Positions 6,609-12,544 of a DNA stretch of 19,141 bases are shown here, one piece after another. The notes below the pieces were generated by a model. It was not told the origin of the DNA and made no database searches. It was given only the letters and a program-made list of their open reading frames with translations. Origin of the DNA: JACVCK01 sp041940385. GTDB lineage: Bacteria > Planctomycetota > Phycisphaerae > Phycisphaerales > UBA1924. The number at the start of each line of letters is the position of its first letter. Positions within the stretch are counted from its first letter, which is position 1. The stretch lies in contig JBGTSD010000059.1 of assembly GCA_041940385.1 (NCBI GenBank), positions 1 to 19,141 of the forward strand, in the 5' to 3' direction. The translations under genes were made by a program, and so were the position numbers.

Positions 6609-7250
6609 TCAGGCCTTGCCGGCGGCGGCGCGGCCCTCGATCTCGGCCATCACGGCGTCGTCGATGCCGAGGAACTCGCGCATGTGCTGGTCGTAGGTGT
6701 CCTGGTCCTTCTCGCGGGACATGTCGAGCCGAAGCTCGTTGATCACCTTCGTGCCCTGGCCGATCCACGCGCGCCATGTCTCGGCGGAGATGTGATCGCG
6801 GATCCACTCGCCCACCGGGCCGCGGAACGGCGCCGACGGCAGCTTCGTGCCCGGCCGACCGGAGCGGCGGCAGATGAAGGATCCGTCCGCCGCGGCCTCG
6901 GGCTGTTTTGCCTCGCCAACCTCGGGAACGGGCAGCTCGAGTTCCTTGAGGAGGTCGGCCATCGCGTTCTTGGGCATCAGGTCGCCACGCTTGGCGGCGA
7001 CGGTGTAGCCCTTGGTCAGGACCTCGCCCGCGCGCTTCTCGTCGCCCGCTGCGATCAGCGACTGGCCCGCCAACTGGAAGGCCTTGCTCATCATCGGGTT
7101 GATCTCGACGCAGCGGAGGTATTCCTTCGCGGCGTCGGCGTGACGTCCGGCCTGGGCGTAGGCGCCGCCGAGCGAGAAGTGCGCCATGTCGTTGTCGGGA
7201 TCGTCATGGGCCATCTTCTCGAACTGGGCGATGCGCTGGTTCAGGTCCAT
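6609..7250 (-). CDS. TPR domain fused to a YggX-type Fe(2+)-trafficking/oxidative damage protection domain
   Basis: This 213-residue protein has two parts. Residues 1-105 form about three TPR helix pairs (AHFSLGGAYAQAGRHADAAKEYLRCVEINP). Residues 125-198 match YggX along its length: SFICRRSGRPG with the conserved cysteine (C127), then GEWIRDHISAETWRAWIGQG, then TKVINELRLDMS and a conserved DQHMREFLG. YggX proteins of about 90 residues carry labile iron and protect iron–sulfur enzymes. In the usual form the cysteine lies close to the N-terminus; here it follows the TPR part, which may dock partners. AAGGAG lies about 12 nt upstream of the ATG. The fusion is clear from sequence; the iron role is inferred from the family. 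Confidence 0.87.
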   Translation of the reverse strand: MDLNQRIAQFEKMAHDDPDNDMAHFSLGGAYAQAGRHADAAKEYLRCVEINPMMSKAFQLAGQSLIAAGDEKRAGEVLTKGYTVAAKRGDLMPKNAMADLLKELELPVPEVGEAKQPEAAADGSFICRRSGRPGTKLPSAPFRGPVGEWIRDHISAETWRAWIGQGTKVINELRLDMSREKDQDTYDQHMREFLGIDDAVMAEIEGRAAAGKA

Positions 7251-7340
7251 CGGACGTCGGTGCTCCTTCGGGTGCTCGTGGATCGGGGGGAGAGGAGTCT
7301 AGGCGGCGCGGGTCGGCTTTTCGGCGGGCTCCGGGACGCG

Positions 7341-7346
7341 TACGCT
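7341..7346 (+). promoter_or_regulatory. candidate -10 box of pyrD
   Basis: TACGCT ends 7 nt before the ATG at 7354, with no Shine-Dalgarno sequence between. The arrangement matches the boxes before the PfkB and DUF58 genes and suggests a leaderless message. It lies in the 103-bp divergent region shared with the TPR–YggX gene. Confidence 0.4.
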
Positions 7347-7353
7347 GGACCAC

Positions 7354-8298
7354 ATGAGCGAATCGACGGCCGTGTCCGGATTGGCGGTGGACCTGGCGGG
7401 CGTGACGCTGCGCAACCCCGTGATCCTCGCCGCGGGCACGGCGGGCTATCTGGACGAAATGGCCGACGTGCTCGACCTCTCGCGGGTCGGCGGCGTGGTG
7501 ACCAAGTCGATCACGGCGCGCCCTCGCCCGGGCAACAGGACCTGGCGCATCATCGAGTGCCGCGGCGGCATGCTCAACGCCGTCGGTCTCGCGAACATCG
7601 GCAGCGAGGAGTTTCACCGCTCGATCGCCCCGCGCGTGCCCTCCGTGCCGACGACGGTCATCGGATCGATCTCCGGCTTCAGCGTGGACGACTACGTGCA
7701 GGTCGCGGCCATGATGGCCAATGTGGACGGCATGGAGGTTGTCGAGCTGAATCTCTCGTGCCCGAACGTCCAGGGCGGGATGGAGTTTGGCGCCACGCCC
7801 GAGGCCGCGACGCAGCTCGTGAGCGCCGTGCGCCCGGCGCTGGCGGAGAAGAAGATCTCGGTCAAGCTCTCGCCCAAGTCCCACGACATGGTTGGCGTGG
7901 CGCGCGCCTGCGTGCGCGCCGGCGCGGACATCCTGACGATCGGCAACACGTACCCGGCGATGGCGATCGATGTCGAGACGCGCAAGCCGCGCCTGTCGCG
8001 CGTCACCGGCGGGCTCAGCGGGCCGGCGATTCACCCGATTGCGCTGCGTCATGTCTTCGAGGTCCACCGCGCCGTGGCGCGCGAGAGCGGCACGCCGATC
8101 GTGGGCGTGGGGGGGGTGACGACGTGGCAGGACGCGGCGGAGTTCATCCTCGCCGGCGCCAGCGCCGTGCAGATGGGCGCCGCGCTCTTCGCTGATCCGC
8201 GATCGCCGATCAAGGTCGCGAACGGTCTGGAGAAGTGGATGCGTCGGCAGGGGGCCGCGTCGATCGGCGAACTGGTCGGCATGGTGGACGCGCCGTGA
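7354..8298 (+). CDS. pyrD: dihydroorotate dehydrogenase, class 1B catalytic subunit
   Basis: This FMN enzyme of 314 residues oxidises dihydroorotate to orotate in pyrimidine synthesis and is cytosolic. It begins the fold with NPVILAAGT, carries the FMN/substrate lysine K51 in KSITARPRPGN, and has the catalytic cysteine C136 in NLSCPNVQGG. A cysteine rather than a serine marks class 1. It then has GGLSGPAIHPIALR and IVGVGGVTTWQDAAEFILAGASAVQMG for phosphate binding. Class 1B enzymes normally pair with an iron–sulfur/FAD subunit, PyrK, which would pass electrons to NAD. No pyrK lies in this window. Its TGA overlaps the GTG of the following zincin gene. Confidence 0.96.
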   Translation: MSESTAVSGLAVDLAGVTLRNPVILAAGTAGYLDEMADVLDLSRVGGVVTKSITARPRPGNRTWRIIECRGGMLNAVGLANIGSEEFHRSIAPRVPSVPTTVIGSISGFSVDDYVQVAAMMANVDGMEVVELNLSCPNVQGGMEFGATPEAATQLVSAVRPALAEKKISVKLSPKSHDMVGVARACVRAGADILTIGNTYPAMAIDVETRKPRLSRVTGGLSGPAIHPIALRHVFEVHRAVARESGTPIVGVGGVTTWQDAAEFILAGASAVQMGAALFADPRSPIKVANGLEKWMRRQGAASIGELVGMVDAP

Positions 8299-8690
8299 AC
8301 CCCGCCGATCGCAACCGCTTCGATGCGCTCCTCGAGGAAGTGCTCGATCACCTGCCCGATCATCTCCACGCGCTCCTCGACGAGGTGCCCCTGATCGTGG
8401 ACGATCGCGCATCCCCCCAGATCCGGAAGGAACTGGGCATGGAGAAAGACGAGGTCCTCTGCGGCCTGCACACCGGCATTGCGCTGACGGACCGATCGGT
8501 CAACGACCCGGCGCATCTGCCCGACGAGATCAGGATCTTCCGCGAGGGCATCGTGGACCACGCGGGGGGCTGGAATCAGAAGGACGCCGACGACGCCGTC
8601 TACGAGCAGATCTGGATCACCGTCCTCCACGAGATCGGCCACCACTTCGGGCTGGACGAGGACGATCTGGCGGACCTGGGCTACGACTGA
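8295..8690 (+). CDS. small zincin-like metallopeptidase (PF06262 type)
   Basis: This 131-residue acidic protein has a C-terminal zinc site HEIGHHFGLDED (H112, E113, H116, with D121 or a nearby acidic residue as probable third ligand). The length, the site close to the C-terminus and the following DLADLGYD match the minimal zincin family of bacterial acidic metallopeptidases. Substrates are unknown. It has no signal peptide or membrane helix. The GTG start overlaps the pyrD stop as GTGA, which points to translational coupling. The pairing with pyrD may be operonic convenience rather than shared function. Confidence 0.85.
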   Translation: MNPADRNRFDALLEEVLDHLPDHLHALLDEVPLIVDDRASPQIRKELGMEKDEVLCGLHTGIALTDRSVNDPAHLPDEIRIFREGIVDHAGGWNQKDADDAVYEQIWITVLHEIGHHFGLDEDDLADLGYD

Positions 8691-8707
8691 GCGGGGCTCG
8701 GCGTCCC

Positions 8708-8713
8708 TACGAT
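8708..8713 (+). promoter_or_regulatory. candidate -10 box of sppA
   Basis: TACGAT in the 93-bp gap before sppA would give a transcript starting near 8720 with a leader of about 64 nt. Here, unlike the leaderless genes, GGAG precedes the start codon. Confidence 0.3.
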
Positions 8714-8783
8714 GAAATCCGCCGGCGCCGATTCACGAACAATCCGGTGTCGATCGACATCCGACCTCTCTCCGGAGCGAGCC

Positions 8784-10574
8784 ATGCGCACTCTTCGCAA
8801 TCGTCTGTTCGCCGCCGGCGCCTCGAGCGCCGTCTTCGCCGCGACCGCCCTCGCCGGGCCGAGCATCGCGTGGATCGAGATCGAGGGCGAGCTTCCCGAG
8901 CAGCCCTCGCCACTGGCGTGGCTCGAGGGACCGGACGCCAAGCCGACGCTGCGCGACGTGGTGCACGCGATCAACACGGTCGCGGCGAACGGTCGCCACG
9001 AGGCGCTCATGATCCGACTCCGCTCACCCGAGCTTTCGATGACGGACGTGCAGGAGCTGGGCGCCGCGATCGCGCGCGTGCGCGCGGCGGGCAAGAAGGT
9101 GCACCTCTTTACGGAGATCTACGGCCCGGCGGAGACCATGCTGGCGTCGTACGTGGACGAGGCGATCATGCAGGAGGGCGGCGCCCTGTCGCTGCCGGGC
9201 CTGTACATGGAGGAGATGTTCCTCGCCGACACGCTGGCCTGGGCCGGCGCCCGCGCGGACTTCGTGCAGGTGGGCGACTACAAGGGCGCCTCCGAGCAGT
9301 TCGCCCGCAGCACGCCGAGCCCCGAGTGGGAGGAGAACATCTCCGCGCTGCTCGACGGGCTCTACGGCGCCATGCGAGGGCAGATCTCCGAAGGACGCGG
9401 CCTGAATGATGAACAGCTCGACCGCGCCATGAGCGAGGCCTTCTGGGCGGACGGCGAGCGCGCCGTCGCGCTCGACCTCATCGACGGCGAGATCGACCGG
9501 CTCGATCTTGATGGTCATCTCGAGACCCTCTACGGCGAGTTCAGCGCCGACACCAGCGTCGTCCGCGCGGACACGCCGGGCGCCATCGACATGGCCAATC
9601 CGTTCGCGCTGCTCGAACTGCTGACGTCCGACGCGACTCGCGGCCCGACGCGCAGCACCATCGCGCTCGTGCACATCGACGGCCCGATCATCGACGGCGA
9701 GTCGGAGTCCGCCGGGTTCATGAACGGTGCAAGCGTCGGCAGTCTGACCATCCGCAAGGCCCTCGCGGAGATCGAGGCGAGCCCGCTCGTGAAGGGCGTG
9801 GTCGTCCGCATCGACTCCCCCGGCGGCAGCGCGATCGCGAGCGAGTCCATCTGGCAGGGCATCCGGCGCGTCGCGGAGACGCGCCCGGTTTGGGTCAGCG
9901 TCGGCGGCATGGCGGCCTCCGGCGGCTATTACATCGCCGTCGCGGGCGACAAGATCTATGTCAATCCGTCGAGCATCGTCGGCAGCATCGGCGTCGTGGG
10001 CGGCAAGATCGCCATGGGCGGCGTGTACGAGAAGCTGAAGATCAACGTCGTGCCGCGCGCCCGCGGCCCGCAGGCGGCGATCATGAGCAGCGTCGCGCCC
10101 TGGAACGAGGAGCAGCGCGCGCTCATCCGCGCGCGGATGACCGAGACCTATGACCTCTTCGCCAACCGCGTGCAGAAGGGCCGGCCGAAGATCGATCTGT
10201 CGCAGACCGCGGAGGGCCGACTGTTCGAGGGTCGTCGCGCCGTGGACCTGCACATGGCGGACGATATCGGCGGTGTGGACGACGCGATCCGCGGCCTGGC
10301 GCAGGCCGTCGGACTGCGCGAGGGCGCGTACGACATCATGGACTACCCGGCGCCCAAGACGCTGCCCGAGCTCATCAGCGACGCGATGGAGCGCTTCGGC
10401 ATGGGCGCGTCCGCCCCGAGCGGCCAGGCCGGGCTCGACACGCTGGCCGCGGGCGTGCGCGAGGTCGTCGGCCCGCGCGCTTGGCCCGGCCTGCGCGACG
10501 CGATGGGCGCGCTGATGCAGATGCGCGAGGAGCCGGTGATCCTCGTCTCGCCGCGGGTCTTGCTTTTGAAGTAA
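8784..10574 (+). CDS. sppA: SppA-type signal peptide peptidase, two-domain (67K) form
   Basis: This S49 serine protease has 596 residues and two tandem S49 domains, as in the E. coli enzyme of about 618. It degrades signal peptides left after secretion. The N-terminus is a Sec signal or anchor (MRTLRNRLFAAG to about ALAGP), so the protein acts outside the cytoplasm. The catalytic lysine is K167 in VGDYKGASEQF of the first domain. The nucleophile is S379 in GGMAASGGYY of the second, preceded by RIDSPGGS and followed by SSIVGSIGVVGG. The ATG at 8784 has GGAG 6 nt upstream; a longer reading from ATG 8712 lacks any signal-like N-terminus. The last 60 or so residues are Ala/Gly-rich and not recognisable. 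Confidence 0.94.
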   Translation: MRTLRNRLFAAGASSAVFAATALAGPSIAWIEIEGELPEQPSPLAWLEGPDAKPTLRDVVHAINTVAANGRHEALMIRLRSPELSMTDVQELGAAIARVRAAGKKVHLFTEIYGPAETMLASYVDEAIMQEGGALSLPGLYMEEMFLADTLAWAGARADFVQVGDYKGASEQFARSTPSPEWEENISALLDGLYGAMRGQISEGRGLNDEQLDRAMSEAFWADGERAVALDLIDGEIDRLDLDGHLETLYGEFSADTSVVRADTPGAIDMANPFALLELLTSDATRGPTRSTIALVHIDGPIIDGESESAGFMNGASVGSLTIRKALAEIEASPLVKGVVVRIDSPGGSAIASESIWQGIRRVAETRPVWVSVGGMAASGGYYIAVAGDKIYVNPSSIVGSIGVVGGKIAMGGVYEKLKINVVPRARGPQAAIMSSVAPWNEEQRALIRARMTETYDLFANRVQKGRPKIDLSQTAEGRLFEGRRAVDLHMADDIGGVDDAIRGLAQAVGLREGAYDIMDYPAPKTLPELISDAMERFGMGASAPSGQAGLDTLAAGVREVVGPRAWPGLRDAMGALMQMREEPVILVSPRVLLLK

Positions 10575-10600
10575 CATGTTCCGCACAAACAAGGCGGAGC
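10572..10600 (+). promoter_or_regulatory. candidate -10 box and hairpin that can cover the ribosome binding site of the GHKL gene
   Basis: TAACAT (10572-10577) overlaps the sppA stop and fits a -10 element. Immediately after it, 10578-10584 can pair with 10594-10600 (7 bp including one G-U) over a 9-nt loop. The right arm contains the GGAG (10596-10599) that lies 5 nt before the ATG at 10605. A message reading through from sppA could fold and hide this site, while one starting near 10584 could not. Confidence 0.35.
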
Positions 10601-10604
10601 GTTA

Positions 10605-11438
10605 ATGCTTAACTGTAAAGTTGACTTCTGCGTTGACGACCAGCATCAATCTATTCGCCAACTTTTGCGTGTAACCAGCCCACTGTTTAGGGCAGGGGCG
10701 GCATCGCCATGGCGACTCGATTGCAGCCGTGCGGATTATCTGGGGCCATGGGCAGCGGCAGTCTTGTACGCATTGAGCTTGAGGGCGGAGCAGCAGCGCA
10801 CATCACACAGCGTCATACTCCCTACAAGTCCCGCACGACTGCGAGCGTACTGTGAGTACTCGGGACTCGCACGGCATTTTGAGAGTGGGCCGCAACCAAA
10901 CCCAGATCATCCGGCAACGGAAACAGTTCCTATTTGCGCCTTCGAACGAGCTACCCTTGACCAAGCCAGTCCATTGGTCCGACTCATTCGACGACATAGT
11001 CATATCGATGAAGATGCAGAAGCGTACCTAAGGACTTGCATAAGTGAGGTCGCGCAAAACGTTGAAGATCACTCTCGCTCCCCCATCGGCGGAGTTCTCA
11101 GCGCGAAGTTCCTGCGAAATGCCTCGGAGGTCCGTGTGGCGATGGTGGACTGTGGCCTCGGCATTCCCAGCACTCTGGGGGTTAGGTATCCAGGATTAAC
11201 GGGTTCAATCGATGCGATTGGCAAGGTATTAGAGGGATATCACTCCGCAAAGACGCTCGGTCGAAATCAGGGCTTGGGAATTAGGAATCTTTCCGATATC
11301 GTGTGCAACCTCGGCGGCGAGTTATCGATCGCCAGCGCGGATGCGCTCGCGTTGGTTCGACCCGGAAGAAGACCATCGATAGAATCTGAGGCGTTCTCGT
11401 TTCCCGGTACAGCCGTCTTTTTTCGGCTCAGGCTCTGA
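10605..11438 (+). CDS. GHKL ATP-binding protein with N-terminal STAS-like region
   Basis: This 277-residue protein has two apparent domains. Residues 1-92 resemble a STAS fold (strand WRLDCSRADYLGPWAAAVL, then SVILPTSPARLRAYCEYSGL), but the usual phospho-serine position is replaced by L46-G47-P48. Residues 125-277 are a GHKL ATPase: N-box EVAQNVEDHS (148-157), G1 VDCGLGIPS (181-189), and G2 NQGLGIRNL (221-229). No H-box is present, so it is not a histidine kinase; it resembles anti-sigma kinases such as SpoIIAB. A DUF4325 gene follows 15 nt downstream. GC is much lower than in the flanks (29/60 in 10621-10680) and codons such as AGG, AGA and TTA appear. GGAG lies 5 nt before the ATG. Confidence 0.8.
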   Translation: MLNCKVDFCVDDQHQSIRQLLRVTSPLFRAGAASPWRLDCSRADYLGPWAAAVLYALSLRAEQQRTSHSVILPTSPARLRAYCEYSGLARHFESGPQPNPDHPATETVPICAFERATLDQASPLVRLIRRHSHIDEDAEAYLRTCISEVAQNVEDHSRSPIGGVLSAKFLRNASEVRVAMVDCGLGIPSTLGVRYPGLTGSIDAIGKVLEGYHSAKTLGRNQGLGIRNLSDIVCNLGGELSIASADALALVRPGRRPSIESEAFSFPGTAVFFRLRL

Positions 11439-11453
11439 GTAAGTGAACCACTG

Positions 11454-11789
11454 ATGGTCTTCAAACGAGGGACTAAAGCGTTACCCATTTCTGCCATTAG
11501 TTTGGTCGCGAATGCTGCGTCGGTTGTAGACGCCGCCGATCGTATTGCCCATTCCGCGCTTGATCGCCTTGAGTGCCATCCACACGTGCAGATCGATTTG
11601 TCTGGCGTCAAGGGCGTCAGTTCTGCATTCTTTAACCATGTGCTGCGTGAGGTCGCATCTGTCTGGGGTCGGAAAGAACTGCGCGAGCGAGTGCGCTTCA
11701 TTTCCGCGCCAGAATCATTGGCGGCGCTGATTGAGCGTTCCTATGGCGCGATTGAGGCCGACGAGTCTCTTCCAGATGCGAAGGCGTAG
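11454..11789 (+). CDS. STAS-like DUF4325 protein, partner of the GHKL ATPase
   Basis: This 111-residue protein matches the DUF4325 STAS-like family: QIDLSGVKGVSSAFFNHVL (46-64) forms the core strand, loop and helix, and RVRFISAPESLAALIERSY (79-97) the C-terminal strand and helix. S56 and S57 lie where SpoIIAA-type anti-anti-sigma factors carry their phosphorylated serine, so the GHKL protein upstream may phosphorylate or bind it. The gap between the genes is 15 nt, with only a weak AAGTGA upstream of the ATG, which suggests dependence on the first gene's translation. Lower GC continues through most of the gene. Its stop lies 1 nt from the convergent yebC stop. Confidence 0.75.
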   Translation: MVFKRGTKALPISAISLVANAASVVDAADRIAHSALDRLECHPHVQIDLSGVKGVSSAFFNHVLREVASVWGRKELRERVRFISAPESLAALIERSYGAIEADESLPDAKA

Positions 11790-11798
11790 CTTACGCCT
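11782..11798. terminator. perfect inverted repeat spanning two convergent stop codons
   Basis: A 7-bp perfect stem, AGGCGTA (11782-11788) with TACGCCT (11792-11798), has a 3-nt loop. It contains the stop of the DUF4325 gene and that of yebC. It may work as a bidirectional terminator, but neither strand has a U-run after it. Confidence 0.35.
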
Positions 11799-12513
11799 GC
11801 GATAGGTTGGTGTAGACCTTCTGGACGTCGTCGTTGTCCTCGAGAGCGTCGATGAGCTTGGCGACCTTTGTCGCATCGTCGGCGGAGATCGCGACCGTGT
11901 TCATCGGATCGAGCGTCAGCTCGGCGGAGGCGGTCTCGATGCCCGCGCCGTCGAGCGCGTCCTTCACCGCGGCAAAGTCGGTGGGGGCGGTCGTGACGAT
12001 CCACCCGCCCTCCTCGTGATCGACGTCGGTCGCGCCGGCCTCGATGGCGACTTCCATGAGTCGGTCCTCGTCCACCTTGCCCTCTTCGATGGCGATCAGC
12101 CCCTTGTGCTCGAAGAGGAATCCAACGCACCCGGTCGAGCCGAGATTGCCGCCGTACTTGCTGAAGATGGCGCGCAGATCCGGCGCGGTGCGGGCGCGGT
12201 TGTCGGTCAGCGCGTCCACGATCACCGCGACGCCCGACGGGCCGTAGCCCTCGTAGCGGATCGCCTCGAAATTGTCGCTGCCGAGCTCGCCCGCGCCCTT
12301 CTTGATGGCGCGCTCGATGGTGTCCTTGGGGACGTTCGCGGCCTTGGCCTCGATGATGGCGAAGCGCAGCGACACGTTGCCGTTGGGATCAGGCCCGCCG
12401 TGCTTCGACGCGACCATGATCGCCTTGACGAGCTTGGACCACGCCTTGCCGCGCTTCGCGTCGACCGCGGCCTTCTTGTGCTTGATATTGGCCCAGTGGC
12501 TGTGACCTGCCAT
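11791..12513 (-). CDS. yebC: YebC/PmpR family DNA-binding or translation-related regulator (TACO1 homologue)
   Basis: This 240-residue protein has the family signature at its N-terminus (MAGHSHWANIKHKKAAVDAKRGKAW) and the conserved GYGPSGVAVIVDALTDNR (95-112). The normal YebC length and all three domains are present. Members bind DNA as transcriptional regulators or, as TACO1 and some YebC proteins do, help ribosomes translate difficult stretches such as polyproline. The second role would fit its place at the end of a translation-gene unit. It lies 31 nt after the TPR lipoprotein gene, with GGAG about 11 nt before the ATG. Confidence 0.95.
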   Translation of the reverse strand: MAGHSHWANIKHKKAAVDAKRGKAWSKLVKAIMVASKHGGPDPNGNVSLRFAIIEAKAANVPKDTIERAIKKGAGELGSDNFEAIRYEGYGPSGVAVIVDALTDNRARTAPDLRAIFSKYGGNLGSTGCVGFLFEHKGLIAIEEGKVDEDRLMEVAIEAGATDVDHEEGGWIVTTAPTDFAAVKDALDGAGIETASAELTLDPMNTVAISADDATKVAKLIDALEDNDDVQKVYTNLSQA

Positions 12514-12544
12514 GGCGGACGGAGTCTCCGGGGCGATACGTGCG

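Noticed and set aside
10605..11789. The GHKL/DUF4325 pair as a classical two-component system
   Set aside because: The ATPase has no H-box and the second protein has no receiver aspartate.
10605..11789. The GHKL/DUF4325 pair as a toxin–antitoxin locus
   Set aside because: Neither protein resembles a known toxin or antitoxin and the first gene is large for one. The partner-switching reading explains both domains better.
10575..11790. The module as an insertion sequence or integron cassette
   Set aside because: There are no terminal inverted repeats, target-site duplications, transposase or integrase visible at its edges.
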